Source: Spirometra erinaceieuropaei
Taxonomy: Eukaryota; Platyhelminthes; Cestoda; Diphyllobothriidea; Diphyllobothriidae
NCBI GenBank assembly: GCA_902702965.1
Contig: CACRXP010000185.1
Coordinates: forward strand, 270,797 to 334,796
Length of the DNA stretch: 64,000 bases
Direction of reading: 5' to 3'
The position numbers and the translations under genes are program-made. Within the stretch, counting starts at the first letter, position 1, and each line of letters begins with the position of its first letter. Below the pieces are notes generated by a model. The model was given only the letters and a program-made list of their open reading frames with translations, was not told where the DNA came from and ran no database searches. Below, piece after piece: positions 35,001-46,537 of the stretch.

Positions 35001-38000
35001 GTTTGGTCGAACAGGTGGCTTCTAAGGCTTACTGAATCCAAATGCGTGATCCTGCATCTGAACGCCTTTCGAAAAATACCTCCAAAACACTATTATTTTA
35101 TTGACAGTACCGCATTGAAAGATGTGGAAAAGCACGAAAGTCTGCACATACTGACGGCCGCAAATCTTATTCTGTCAAAATACCGTAAGAAGGTGGTCAA
35201 GAGGGTAGCTGGTAGGTTGCACTGGATTAGACATACGTTCAAAATGTCTCCCCCTGCACTCTTCAGAAAAATCTTCCGTCCTCTTCGTGAGATCCCGGCT
35301 GGATTACTGAATTCCAGTCTGGACACCGTGGACAATGACCTCCAAACCGATGTAACGTTAGGTAGCGAAAGTGGTGTGTGGTCTTAAGGATTTCTCGTAC
35401 CAGGATAGGTTGAAAGGCTTGATTTGTACCTCTTATTTTGCAGGCAAATAAACGGCAGCCTTCTCAGGTGGTCAGGGTTATTTGCTGAGATCGGACTACT
35501 TTATTGTGTTTGCGTGCGCAACTCGCCTACGCGGTAATCCGAACAAGTTCAGAAGCTAAGGCACACATATGTCAAATAACAAGCATTTCGTCATTTTATG
35601 GCGCATAACTTTGGACAAGTTTTTTGCTCGATTTAAGAGAAAGGCCTCGATGCAAAAGAGAGAAGCCACATGGTAAGAGCATGTTATTGTCTGTTACAGG
35701 GCGACATTGTTCTGGCTATATTAATTTCATACTAAAGAATGATCCCAACCAGCATTGGGCCTATTTGTTGTGGGATGTTTTGCGAAATACCGTAATGCCT
35801 AGTTATATCGCGCTTCGAGTTTCGCAGCTTCACTCTATCACGAATTTTATATGCAAGCAAATATGAATATATATGGCGAATTTTTCGCTGGTTCGTGGAC
35901 TTCTGAGGATAATTCGCCTTTTTTATTTCTAATACATGCCATCTAAGTTGGTTATCCCAGTGGATCTCTTACATGGGACGCTTTTAACTAATAGAATTCA
36001 AAGGGCTTGTTCTGTATAAGTGTGCGGAAGGTGTTTGTAAGAAACCGGGGTGGATTATGAGGACTTAAAATACATAAAAGTAAACATGAAAACGCACGGC
36101 CTTTACTTCGTGGATTTTCACTTTTCACAGGGCGTTCTGGAATACAACCCCGCTATCGAAGAGGGATCACTGTATCACTGGTTTCATCGGGGCCGCATGT
36201 GTCGTTCTGACGTTCAAACCCAAAGGAAAACCATGCTAGTAATCGATCATCCTTTTATGCAAATATGTCTTCAACTATAAAATACTGCCCAATTTGGACT
36301 GCAATGCCGTTTAGCTAGACGAATGATATGGTGTTTGTTTACGCCCAATGGTCCTTTCGGTCGCAAACAAAAATCTTTCCGCCGGCCCTGTTAATCAAAC
36401 TTAGAAGAACTCTTTCGATTATGATCCCTATTCTATGATTTTCCGATACAATGGGCATCTTCTTCATTGTCTTTCTTGTTTCCTTGTTGGAGCCAATTTT
36501 ATTTCCAACCTATAACTTACAGTCAGCGATTAATCTCATGAAATTTTAATCACAGTTCCTAAATACGTCCCCAACTAGGAAGGATTGCCTAAGTGTGTTT
36601 GTAATATTGATTATCTTGCAACATAATATCAGGATATTCCAGTAAGGTCAGGATACCGGCCATTGAATGGACTTATTTTCGGCCACCCGCAAAACCCGCA
36701 CTCGATAGGAAATGCCTCCTTAAGCAGTATGCACTTTAAATATATATATTTTGATGTCCTCACGATGAACACCACAAATTCAACGAATCGGGTTGAAAAT
36801 TCAGAAAGACGGCAGTTATGTGAGACCCGACGTAAACGGAGGACTAGGACGCATCCATAGTATGATTCAGTCGGATCCATCTTAGAGCTGTGGACAAATT
36901 CGCGTAGCCTGGGCTTTCCTTCACAGGGCATATGCAGCTTCATGACGGACTTGCAGGTCGGGTCCCCAAAGCTAGTCAGTTCTCCCTCAGGCTGTAGCAT
37001 TCTCGTCAGCACGAAGCCACGGATGTACAGAGCTGTCGTTTTGAGTAAGCCGCCCTACGGCGCGAAGACGATTACAGTGTGCGGAGGTCAGACGAGAAAA
37101 GTAGGTTAGTCTCGCCCAAGATGCCTCCAGAGAACACCGAAAAGGAAGCAAGAAAAGGAATCTCAATCACTAACGTCCCGAAAATAACAGACAACCTTCA
37201 CTTCCATTCCATAATGGTACAGGTCTATCTGCCATAAGGCGATCGCCGTCCCAATTGAAGCTGTGGTCATACTCAAGGACGTGCGCAAACACGAGGGGCA
37301 GAGAGTCACGTCGGTGGAGGGCTTATGCGAGTCTCAAGACATCGGCCTGTATGACCAATATAAACACAAGGGCAGTTTGCTCATAGGATGCGATAGATGA
37401 CATTAGTTAGTTGTTCTTTGGACACCAGGTCCTTTACTCGGCATATTATTTCGCGTAGCGAAGATGCGAGCTTGTGGACGATGCAGATGCCAAAGCGTTT
37501 TAATTGTCGGGAGGTCGTTTCAGAATTTCCCTCAATGAACGGCAATGAAAATGACTTCCGTGGTACTTTATCTCCATTAGGATCGAGGTTTGGTGGTTGT
37601 CTTTGGCGTCTGAGACAGTTTTTTACAAGGCCGTCCGGCTGTCCGTTGAACCGGAATAACCGGTCTAAGTAGCGCAGCTCTTTCTTAAGTAAGTCGTCAC
37701 TGTTGCAGATAAAGAAGACCCGATGGAAGAGAATGCGGACACAGCTTCTTTTATGGGCCGCAGGATGATTTTGGCATTAGTCTTTCCGGGGGGTGCTTGC
37801 TGCTAGTTTGTCATCACTAAGTCAGTGTATACTCACATCTTAAAACGGGAGGGTATCTCCCGATGCTTCTTCGTGAGTAAGCTGAATAGCCGGGAAGATG
37901 TTATTTACGTTCTGGTCCAATCGCTCAACTTCACTTATCCTTATGATGACGAATGTGTCATCTACGTAGCTGAGCCGTATTTTTTGCTTCGGTTTGCATG

Positions 38001-41000
38001 GCATCCTGTTCTAGTCGTTGTAAGACTAGTTCTGCAAGCAGCCCCTATACTGATGAGCCCATTGTGGTTCCCTTAACTTGTTGGTAGTACCTGTCATCGA
38101 ACTGACAATAATTCTTGAGATAAGGCTTAAGCATTCCTAGCTGCGTTAGCACGCCAACGGGATTTTTCCCTAGGTATCGAGCTACGCTCTTAATTGTCAA
38201 GTCATGTGGCATTGAAGGAAGCAGGGCAACAACATCGAACGATAGAATGCATTCGTCATGACTTACTTCAAGGCCTTGGATCTTCGGCAGGAAAGCCTGA
38301 GAGTTTTTAATGCTGTATTGCGTTCCTTTAGCGAGGTGCCTTAAGTGCCTATATAATTATTTGACAAGGTTGTAAGTAGGTGATCCAATAAGGGGCACTA
38401 TGATCCTCGACGGCGCATCTGCCTTGTGCACCTTTGGAAGACCGTACGCGCGTGCGATGTGTTCTTTAAAGTATATTTTAATTTATAAGGGTATTGAAAA
38501 TAAACGGAAAAGCTCATTCTACCCAAGTGGTCATCTTTATCGGGTGCGACATTAGCAAGCGGCCAAAAAGAAGTGCACTCAAAAGTCGATATCCTGTCCT
38601 GACTAAAATATCTTTAGATAATGCCAGATAGTGATCAATATTACAACCCTACTTTTGTTACCCCTCAGTCATTGGCTGTGAATGAGGCGAATTTGATCGA
38701 TTTTATAGTAGTTTAAATTTGAGACTTTGGGGCATTAGTCGCACAACTACACCTGCAGTCTAACATCAGTTGGTTTTTAATGGTACTTGCGAATCAAACA
38801 TCTTTATCCAAACACATTTTGGTACTTTATGGCTGTACGGATGTCCACTCACCAGAACAGGAATAGAAATGTTAAATGACCTTCGGAGGAAGCGCATGCC
38901 GTTTATTTTGGAAAACTTAATAACAATCTAGGGTAGACTGACCTTTAGGACTTCTTCGATGTGCATCTACGCTTTCACTTGGTCCTATGATGCAGGTTAT
39001 ATTGGCCAAACGGTTTGACCCCTATCCAAGCGAATGCAAGAGCACTAAATCAAAGCATGGAAAAGTTTCTTGCTCGCGCAATTGTTACTCGCTTGAGAGC
39101 GGCGATCGAGCAGAAGTTAGTGAAGCATTTCGGGTCATTTATGAAGTGCGGACGAGGCACCCCAAACTCGTGCGCTAGCGGATGTCTGCAACGGCGGCGG
39201 CTGTTGTCATACAATCAACCAACCCAACCTTGTGCTTGCAAAAATCCCACCCCACTTTCCATGCCCCCGAGAGAACTAGACCATAATTGCCCCTGATATC
39301 CGACACGTCTGAACCCCTTTGACCCTTTCTCGCTCCCATAACTACTATTCATTGACGGTTTTTCAACTTTCGCTGCTTTACCTCAACTTATATTAAAATA
39401 CGTCCTGCTATTTTACGGCTGTCATGAGGTCCCTCCCTAGAACAGGAAAAGAAATCTGAAATGACCTCGTGCCTTTCGCCAAGTTCGGCACTAGTTGCTC
39501 TGATACACCTGCAACCTTGCAGGAGCGAAACATTCGTTGGTTTTGATCAAGTGGGGATGTGATTTTTGCTGAGTACGAGAGAGTAAACTTGCGTAAGATC
39601 TGTATGCTAAATATGATTGAGCAGAATTTCCGACAAAGACTTTGACAGGGGAATGGACGTCTCTGGCTTATCTGGCCCCATCAGCCAGTTACTCCCAACC
39701 ATAGTAAAATGATGTGCCCGAGTCAGTTGGTCATTGAGAAGGTTCTTACCACTGCACTTTTGTTCTCTCAGTGCTGATCGGGAACATTCAGTTACAGTTG
39801 ACTTCATTTAAAATTACATTCCTGACTAATCAATATTGCCTTTTCTGGCTAAAAAAAATATCTTTAAATATCCCCGTGAGGAATTTTATGTGTTTTGCTT
39901 TCGATTTTTCAGTGCGCGTTATGCCTAATGTCGTCTTTTTAAAGTACGGAATTTCCAACAGGCCAGAAAATGTTGCATTGTAGCCTTGGCAGTCATGATT
40001 GGGGGGGCAGATACAAACTTCATCAACTGCGTTCACCGGCATTCTTTTGTTTTTTAGGTTGGTCTCCCTGCAAAGTCAGGCGTCTCCGGCCTGATTGTAC
40101 TCGTCATTCCCAACCTCATGGGCATTGCGCTGTGGTCGCCGAGGATAAATCACCAGGGCAACTCAGTGCGAGGAATTCAATTCTGTGAGGTAGTCACTGC
40201 ATGTTGCCTGAATTTGATAGGAATGGGCATATTTTGGCATTGCCACATTTTGCTACTTGCATCCTGCAGAAGCACCAGACTTGTCAACTTTTCCAGTGAA
40301 CTACTCTAGCCCAGGACACGTCATGTACTTCACGCGTTTCATCTCCAGAAGACCACCTTTAATAATGTATTTTGACCCAACTGCGAAAAACCCGGTGACC
40401 TCAGTGGGAGTCGAAACCACCACAGTAAGGGGAAAGGCTTGAGTACATCTAACGCTCCAGCCACCTGAGCTATGAGACCCCACCGGGGGTCGTGAGTTTA
40501 ATTCCATTTGGGTCAAGTTACTCGTCCAGTCTACTGCAATGTCGGGAATCCGCCAAATATAATGCAGTAAGCTGACTGCTAAAGCACGATTTCCTAGGAC
40601 ATCCATTTAGAATCGATCAAATGACTACTAGGACCACGTAATTAGTAGGTGGTTTGACCGATTTTGAATAATTTACTTTGACTTAACTGTGAAAAATTCG
40701 GTGACCTCGTTGGGATTCGCATGCACAACAGCAAGGCTAAGGCTTGAGCACAGCCAACATTTTATCCAGGAGAACTAAGTTTAAAGTGTCTGTGACCTAG
40801 AACGCATAGAGGTCCGTCTATCCAGAGCCCTCTAACAGTAAAAACCATGTTAGGTCAATCCGCATGTTCCACGGCTGCTTTTTTGTTGTCATGAAATCAT
40901 CCGCACTGAGCCAACACTAGGCTACTAAACTCATCCTGTAAGAATGTATTCCGGTTGGACGAGGGAATATGGACCCCCCTACAACAAATTCCAGGGGACA

Positions 41001-43589
41001 CCCATTCCCGTATCCCAACATTACCTCTGACCCCAACCTCCCCCCTTCGGATTCAGCTCGAGGCCACCTGGCCTCCGGGGGCCCATATTCCCATGCTCTA
41101 CCGGCATTTTGATTGCAACACACCTCCGAGTATCCTAGTTATTAGAACTATTGATTCAAGTTCTGCAGTCCATTCCAGGTTTCTAACCTTCCACACAGGG
41201 TCCGATAAGGCTAGCTGTCAACAGCAACCTAATCACCTATAATTAATACTGCTTTCGACTTCATTGATAACAAAATACTCTGGGACAAATATTATACTTC
41301 TGGGCACTCCTAAGTTTATCGTCAGGGGGCAAAATACAATGGCAGGAACCACAGCCATTGAACATTTTAACCAATCAGCAGCCGGTTTTGCAAATCAGGA
41401 GACACGTTTGCATGGCATCAAGTTCTAGACGAGATCGATATACCGGTTTTATGGATATCTTTGTTAAAATAGTAATCACTCCCTTGCATGCACTTTTCAT
41501 TGTGGTATTCAGACTGTCCTGCATGTGTTAATAAGTCTGTCAGCATGTGATACACATAGTTGCTAGCTTATCCTTTCTCCATGCCTTACCATCCGGACAA
41601 CCAAAACTGGGAACCTGACTTTTGTACACAAAATTTATCAAATGGCATTTAGAGCTTGGTCTAGCGAACCTCCAACCGGCAAGAAACGGAGAGATGCATC
41701 TTGCTGGTTCAGCACAGTTCACGAAGTATAAAAGTAAGAAAGTAGTGAAAGGACGACCGCCTAGCTTCTGTATAGATACGTCCGTCGTTTACCCACAAAA
41801 CTGCCGATTCCCGTACGTGGTTGACCTAGCAAAGACCCTGGTTGTCAACCTCTTGTAGGTTCTAACCACGAAAGGGGACGACATCATGAACTAAACGAAA
41901 CCACTTATAATGATCTTTCCTAACTTCTCTAAAGCTGATACGGAGTCACGCAGGTTTGTTTGCTTTGAATAAACTGACACAATTCGTTTGTCTTTTTGCG
42001 TGGAAGAGAATGCTCCTCCGGGATATATGCCTGCAGTGTTGGCAGGAGTCAATGTGTACATTTACACTGGCGAGAGTAGTCCTAATAGTATTCTGTCTTA
42101 TTTCTGAAATCCTACACAGAATTCTGTCTGATGGCACAGACAGGATCCTCTGGATCTTTAATTACGCTGACATTTCCGTTTATGAGCTTTCTTTCTTTTC
42201 CCTAGAACTTAGTTCAAAATTACGTCTTTCACAATTATGAAAGTCAGCTGCATCACAGGAGCAAGGTGGACCCCCGCAAACAGAATCTCGAGGACAGAAC
42301 TCACGCCGTGGTCAATCTCCTCTTCGCCGCTAACAACAACGATGTCAACGCACTCCGAAGGTGCCCAGACAACCCCTTCCCCTTTGAAATTTCGTTGTGT
42401 CCGCTTAAATTCTGCATTTTTATCACACAAGGGACATAGTCCGTAATTCTGTGACGGTCAAGGATGTGAGATCAACTTAAACCACGCACAATAAGTTCGT
42501 TTCGTCTAACGTCAGAAGTCTGGGAGCTATGAGGACCAGTTTATTCCGTACACAGTGCAGGTTGCCGTAAGTTGGCTGTTTGCTTGCAACAGAAATAAGC
42601 GTCCGTTCACTGTGAGCGTCAGTCGCGGTGTGTTGTTTACGCGGGAATGAGTGTCTGGGTCATCAGGAGGGGGGTGACTGGCTGAGTGTTGGTCGTGTGA
42701 TTGGACAAATTATGGGAGGAATAGGGGGGCGCGTACTCATAATGCCTCACGGGTATCAAGCCAGGGCGTCAGACGCGCATGAGGTGATGAAAGTTTGTGA
42801 GGTCAGCCGACTGTCACTGAAGTTGGACCGGGGGTGTCTGAGTGTTAGCCGGCGGGGGTGGCCGTGTGTCAACAGCTGTCGCGGTTATTGTTCGACAAAA
42901 CGGTGACGGAGAACAACTGGTCTGGAGCGGCTGCTACAGTCCAAATAATCAGATCATCTGCAGTGAGAGGTCATGGCAGGCACAGAACTCTCACACCCCG
43001 ATGGAGTTGAAACTTCCACCTCGCAGTTTTGCATCAAGTCTCCGGTAGTCGATCTGCAGATGACGTGTTTTCCAGCTCTGTGTAGACCAACCTTTTAGGC
43101 ACAAGAGACCTGGTGACCCCGCCCGTATTGTCCTAAAGCAAGTCATGGACAACTCTAGTGGTTGGGGCTAGAGGCTGACCAGCTAGCCCCTTACAAGTCT
43201 TCATTACATTATTAGATTCCATATTGCAAGTCCCATTAGAAAGTTTTCCACCTCTTAATTTGTCCCGCGTACTTAGACGCTCAATGAGTTCTCAGCTGAA
43301 TTCATCTGCCCCTTTTGATCCTGAGATCCTCACTGAGATCTCATTGAATGTCCTTAACTTCTGTTTGTCCAGGTGTATGCTGGCTGGTTACGACCTGAAT
43401 ATGGCCGACTACGATGGTCGCACGGGCCTCCACGTTGCAGCCAGTGTGGGAGCCTTTGAGAGTGTTCGTTTCTTTTTGGAGGTGGCGCACGTCAACCCGG
43501 AGCCGAAGGACCGCTGGGGTCACAGTCCGCAGTCTGAAGCAAAACTTTTCGGCCATCATGCCATCTACGACTACTTAGAACGGTACTAA
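27413..43589 (+). CDS. GLS: Glutaminase, kidney type (seven 3' coding exons of a spliced gene)
   Basis: Phosphate-activated glutaminase hydrolyses L-glutamine to glutamate and ammonia, normally in mitochondria. Coding exons are 27413-27612, 30011-30174, 30969-31119, 33441-33735, 40058-40189, 42206-42360 and 43373-43589 (1,314 nt, 437 codons plus stop TAA). All phases join cleanly, and the product aligns without gaps to human GLS from about residue 206 (offset 205, human numbering from memory). Catalytic residues are all present: Tyr44, Ser81 and Lys84 of the S-x-x-K motif, Asn130, Glu176, Asn183, Tyr209, Tyr261 and Val279 (human Tyr249, Ser286, Lys289, Asn335, Glu381, Asn388, Tyr414, Tyr466, Val484). 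Two ankyrin repeats follow (about residues 345-430). The protein stops right after them, lacking the longer C-terminal tail of vertebrate KGA. N-terminal exons (transit peptide, EF-hand-like region) were not located. Introns hold LINE, SINE, foldback and Penelope insertions. Identification is very secure; the 5' end is unknown. Confidence 0.95.
28255..28350 (+). repeat. SINE family A body fragment
   Basis: Carries GACGGTTAATAAACCAGAAATG and the following CCCCCTTGT block in plus orientation. Confidence 0.6.
29041..29079. repeat. (CT)n microsatellite
   Basis: About 39 bp of CT dinucleotides in a GLS intron. Confidence 0.95.
30011..30174 (+). CDS. GLS: GLS exon b (catalytic Ser-x-x-Lys and allosteric loop)
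   Basis: Encodes about residues 67-122: the [10 protein letters not shown] block with the nucleophile Ser81 and Lys84, then the loop [17 protein letters not shown], equivalent to the human allosteric loop. The acceptor is TTTTAG, preceded by a pyrimidine tract. The donor is GTAAGC at 30175, interrupting an Asn codon. Confidence 0.94.
30598..30634. repeat. (GT)n microsatellite with G-rich end
   Basis: GT dinucleotides followed by a GGGGGGTGTGGGG stretch, inside a GLS intron. Confidence 0.9.
30969..31119 (+). CDS. GLS: GLS exon c
   Basis: Encodes about residues 122-172, with the [12 protein letters not shown] block holding active-site Asn130. The acceptor is GACCAG and the donor GTAAGT at 31120. 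The split codons at both ends are restored when joined to the neighbouring exons. Confidence 0.93.
33085..33310 (-). repeat. SINE family A, head-truncated copy
   Basis: Matches the body and tail of the copy at 16100-16405 but lacks the tRNA-like head. It lies in the GLS intron 31120-33440. Confidence 0.75.
33441..33735 (+). CDS. GLS: GLS exon d (longest exon of the catalytic domain)
   Basis: Encodes about residues 172-270. It contains Glu176 and Asn183 (SERATADRN), Tyr209 (LYFQMCS), the TLANGG and TGERILS blocks and Tyr261 ([14 protein letters not shown]). The acceptor is TTCGCAG and the donor GTGAGT at 33736. Confidence 0.95.
34640..35440 (+). pseudogene. CR1-like LINE reverse-transcriptase fragment in a GLS intron
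   Basis: The frame at 34840-34900 reads like the RT block GVPQGSVLGP, here [12 protein letters not shown] shifted frame gives FVDDIKI, in the position of the catalytic FADD box. The frame from 34956 to 35387 gives the C-terminal RT region with [16 protein letters not shown], a degraded LGV-type block, HWIRHTF and LFRKIFRPL. Several frameshifts separate these pieces. It is the same broad clade as the element at 2009-5900, opposite in orientation, and lies in the intron 33736-40057. Confidence 0.72.
36520..38690. mobile_element. Foldback element split by a Penelope-like element
   Basis: Left arm 36520-36790 begins CAGTCAGCGATTAATCTC. Right arm 38460-38690 carries the matching inverted blocks (GTAATATTGAT-type and CAGGATA-type). 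The exact right end is unclear. Confidence 0.6.
36890..38455 (-). pseudogene. Degenerate Penelope-like element with RT and GIY-YIG motifs
   Basis: Minus strand, from right to left: [18 protein letters not shown] (from about 38452), [17 protein letters not shown] (near 38240-38190), a GTTMGSS block with [13 protein letters not shown] (near 38060), and YVDDTFVII (about 37970-37945), the catalytic RT box. After a stop-ridden stretch come NVIYRI, then [17 protein letters not shown] (about 37400-37335), the GIY-YIG endonuclease signature with Y-Y-I-G spacing. The tail to 36890 matches the fragment at 6455-6780. Internal stops and shifts make it non-coding. It interrupts a foldback element (arms 36520-36790 and 38460-38690) inside a GLS intron. 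Confidence 0.8.
38740..39560 (+). repeat. Diverged direct duplication (two halves)
   Basis: Blocks ACACCTGCA, GTTGGTTTT, TACTTTATGGCTGT and CCAGAACAGGAATAGAAAT near 38740-38880 recur in altered order at 39390-39560. Class unknown. Confidence 0.4.
39640..39715 (-). repeat. SINE family A body fragment
   Basis: Degenerate GACAAAGACTTTG, GTCTCTGGCTTATC and ATCAGCCAG blocks. Confidence 0.5.
40058..40189 (+). CDS. GLS: GLS exon e
   Basis: Forty-four codons in phase 0 at both ends, encoding [11 protein letters not shown] (with Val279) through [11 protein letters not shown] and [11 protein letters not shown]. The acceptor is TTTTTTAG. The donor is GTAGTC at 40190, a weaker site. The 6.3-kb intron before it contains a LINE fragment and a foldback element split by a Penelope element. 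Confidence 0.95.
40360..40488 (-). repeat. tRNA-derived SINE, family B
   Basis: Minus strand: A box TAGCTCAGGTGGCTGGAGCG (about 40472-40453) and B box GGTTTCGACTCCCACTGAGG (40418-40399), followed by CACCGGGTTTTTCG. A second degenerate copy lies at 40670-40775. Confidence 0.7.
40670..40775 (-). repeat. SINE family B, degenerate copy
   Basis: Shares the TTTGAC, GTGAAAAA, CGGTGACCTC and GGCTTGAGCACA blocks with 40374-40450. The A box is degraded. Confidence 0.55.
42206..42360 (+). CDS. GLS: GLS exon f (linker and start of ankyrin region)
   Basis: Encodes residues 315-366: [14 protein letters not shown], then KVDPRKQ, then [19 protein letters not shown], matching the human segment from the FHNY block to SALRR. 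The acceptor is TTTTCCCTAG. The donor is the weak GTGCCC at 42361, supported by the exact phase join to exon g. Confidence 0.92.
42480..42960 (+). repeat. Dispersed repeat family C, longest copy
   Basis: Matches the reverse complement of 63400-63580 through TAAGTTCGT, GTCAGAAGTC, CAGTTTATTC, GGCTGTTTGCTTGC and GTGTGTTGTTTACGCGGG. It lies in the last GLS intron. Class unknown; no frame recognised. Confidence 0.65.
43373..43589 (+). CDS. GLS: GLS terminal exon (ankyrin repeats and stop)
   Basis: Encodes residues 366-437: [13 protein letters not shown], then [10 protein letters not shown], then [12 protein letters not shown], then [14 protein letters not shown] and TAA. These are the two glutaminase ankyrin repeats. 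The acceptor is TTTGTCCAG. No AATAAA signal was seen close downstream, so the 3' end of the transcript is unknown. Confidence 0.94.
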
Positions 43590-43684
43590 ACCACTTATCG
43601 CACTCCCCCCCCCTCCTTCCTCTCACTCTACTGCATGTGTCGGATCCTATTTCGTAGCCGCACCTGTGGTAGACAAGCCCATCC

Positions 43685-43760
43685 GCCTGTCATATGGGAC
43701 CGGTCGTAATAGGGGTTTTAACACTCTCCCCGACCCCACTAGGTGGGGCTGATTGAGTAC
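43685..43760. repeat. Probable Merlin terminal-region fragment
   Basis: GGACCGGTCGTAATAGGGG-type sequence resembles the subterminal block of the Merlin copies at 25500-25560 and 56130-56160. No complete terminus. Confidence 0.45.
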
Positions 43761-44416
43761 TAAATGCCTTCGCGCAAGCGTCGAGGCTCATGAGGAATCG
43801 ACTTAGATCTTTAAGTTGGAGCTTACATGGAAACATTATAACATTAGGGTTTTAATACCAACTATTCTGGAATACAGTCTCTAGCTAATTTTTTAACTTG
43901 CCGAACCTTGTCTAACATCTCCTGCCACGCGGGTTAGTCATGCTCGACATAGCATTCACTTCATAGTTGAAGTTTAATCAACTTGCGATTTTTGCATGGA
44001 ATGAATTAGAATTTTTGAAAGAAATGTACAGAATCTTCATTTATTGCATTCATTTTGCAGGGGATCATGTCTTTTGGAAGAAGAACGCTCATCAGTAGAG
44101 ACTTTTAGGTTGAATGAGTCAAGCGCTCTGAATATACTCCGAGCCAAGACTGATGTCTTCACAGGTTCTTATGGGTTCCAGTGTAAATGATACACTTTTC
44201 TAAAGTCACACTGCATTTCGCCTCATGTCCATGTCAAGGAATCTGGCTCTTATAAAGTAGTGAAGATAGATGAATCACATCGTATAGCCTGCTGGCGAAA
44301 TTAGTAAACGTATGAAGACTTGAGTAACCAGCAGTCTCAAAGGTAGTCACAGCTGTACATTTTGAAAACGGCTTATTTCCCAACTTAATGAGGTCGTGCT
44401 CAAAAGCACGTGCACG

Positions 44417-44820
44417 NNNNNNNNNNNNNNNNNNNNNNNNNNNNNNNNNNNNNNNNNNNNNNNNNNNNNNNNNNNNNNNNNNNNNNNNNNNNNNNNNNNN
44501 NNNNNNNNNNNNNNNNNNNNNNNNNNNNNNNNNNNNNNNNNNNNNNNNNNNNNNNNNNNNNNNNNNNNNNNNNNNNNNNNNNNNNNNNNNNNNNNNNNNN
44601 NNNNNNNNNNNNNNNNNNNNNNNNNNNNNNNNNNNNNNNNNNNNNNNNNNNNNNNNNNNNNNNNNNNNNNNNNNNNNNNNNNNNNNNNNNNNNNNNNNNN
44701 NNNNNNNNNNNNNNNNNNNNNNNNNNNNNNNNNNNNNNNNNNNNNNNNNNNNNNNNNNNNNNNNNNNNNNNNNNNNNNNNNNNNNNNNNNNNNNNNNNNN
44801 NNNNNNNNNNNNNNNNNNNN
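44417..44820. other. Assembly gap
   Basis: A run of Ns. Frames reported across it have no meaning. Confidence 1.
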
Positions 44821-46537
44821 GGTTAAGAGTAGGAAACAATGGAAGAGGATGACTGTTTTGCGAGGTAGTCTGGTGATCCCTTTGATATAGCCTGTGTTTG
44901 TTGCGCAACTTTTTATGACCTGTCTACTCTCATAAGTGTTGGTTAAGGACTTGTGGTCTGGGAGAGTGTATTTTATTTCTTACTTCATTTGCAGTGACGT
45001 TTTTCTACTAAGAATATTCCGTTATTTGTTTTTCTGACAATGTCTTTTTTCAGACTAAAGGAAAATAATGCTAAGTGAGTTTTTGACAGTGAAAGCTCCT
45101 CCAAGCGTGGACACAAAGGGCTAGCCGGGACATACACATACTTTCGAAGTCAGTAGGCGCACTATTCCACATGTTGTTGTTGCGACGCAGTTCAACGAGG
45201 ACATTTCACCCCCGAGAAACTGATCTCCGATGCATTTCCAGTCGATGCTAAGCAGATGTCAGCTTTTTCACACCTAGCAATTGTACATTTCAGCTGCTTA
45301 AAGTACATCTGTCATTGACCTTTCTGTCCGTGTATTGCTGGTCGTCTTATGTTTTATTCCTGTCTTAAATTCCTATCAAGGACTTTGTCTGAGGACAACT
45401 ATCGCCCGTTTCTTCTTACGTGAGATCAGTACAGGGGAAGTTGGTGCTGAGCAGATTAGGAAGTTCTTAAGGTTGCTGCTCCTAATATCAATGACAATAA
45501 TGGCCTTACTGTGGAGACACCAAATAGCAAGTTCAAGACAGTTGTATGTGGTCTCTTCTACCTCTCAGCCAGGTCACTACCTCTGAGACAGAAGCCTTGG
45601 AACCTGGTTCAGTTCCCTTGATCAGCGCCTACGTTCCTCGCACCGACCTTGCTATGCGGGCCATCTTGTCTCCTCTAACCGGGTGTCAATCACTGGTTAG
45701 CATTTGAAAATTCTCAGCCTCTTTTTTAGAAACACCCCGGATCGTTCGGATGTGGTATTTAACTCCCCCCTGAAGAACGTTATGCAAGATGGGGTCTTCC
45801 CCTTTTTCTTGCGCCCATCGCGTTACAGTGACCGCCATTAGTTAAGAAAAATTAATAAAAAGGGAAAGGGGAACTGGAGTGGCCGTTTCTGGCATATCCA
45901 CCTTCTTCAACCAGCCGTCTCGTGGTACCGGCTCAGGTGGTCTCAGAACACGCAGGTCAAATAACTCTCTCTTTGGGTCACTGACTTCCACCACTCAAAA
46001 GTACCGTTCTATATGAGCGCTCACATGTGGCCTTTAAGTTCCAGTCGGGAGTCCTCGCAGGTAGGCCAGAAATAAACCTTGCTCCTGTTTCTTTTGTTGA
46101 TGACACTTACCCACTACTAGCTGGCCTTTACCGTTCAACTGCTTACGAAGGTTCCTAACTGGAAATGGGATTGCGAGTATTCCGTACTGCTATAGTGATA
46201 CGCCGAGGAACAACACTTGACGAGTGCAAGGACTGTAATTTTACCCCATGGAAGCCAATATTTGGTCATTTGGTCGTGTATGAGCAACAGAGGAGTCGGT
46301 TAGGATGTTACTAACAAGCCAAACGGTATTATGCCGAATGCCTCAAGGCGCACGATTTTGGCACCGGCAGATTGGGCGCATTTGGTTGAATTTATTTGAC
46401 AGTTTGTTGAAGGGAATGAACCAAACTAAAGGAATGAGAACGATACAGCTCACCGACTTCTCCCGACGATGGCAGTGTATGGGTCTTGATAGTCTTAGCT
46501 ATCAGTCGTTAGCGCCGCTCTTCGCCGAACCTACATG
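44821..46537. other. Downstream of GLS; only a SINE fragment seen
   Basis: Apart from the SINE-A fragment at 45850-45925, nothing is recognised. The frame at 45335-45586 has no family resemblance. Confidence 0.45.
45850..45925 (-). repeat. SINE family A body fragment
   Basis: GGAACTGGAGTGGCCGTTTC and TCTGGC followed by a degraded body. Confidence 0.45.

Noticed and set aside
35093..35335. 80-codon minus-strand frame
   Set aside because: Antisense shadow of the LINE RT fragment at 34640-35440.
44234..44908. Long open frames on both strands
   Set aside because: They run through the run of Ns at 44417-44820 and are artefacts.
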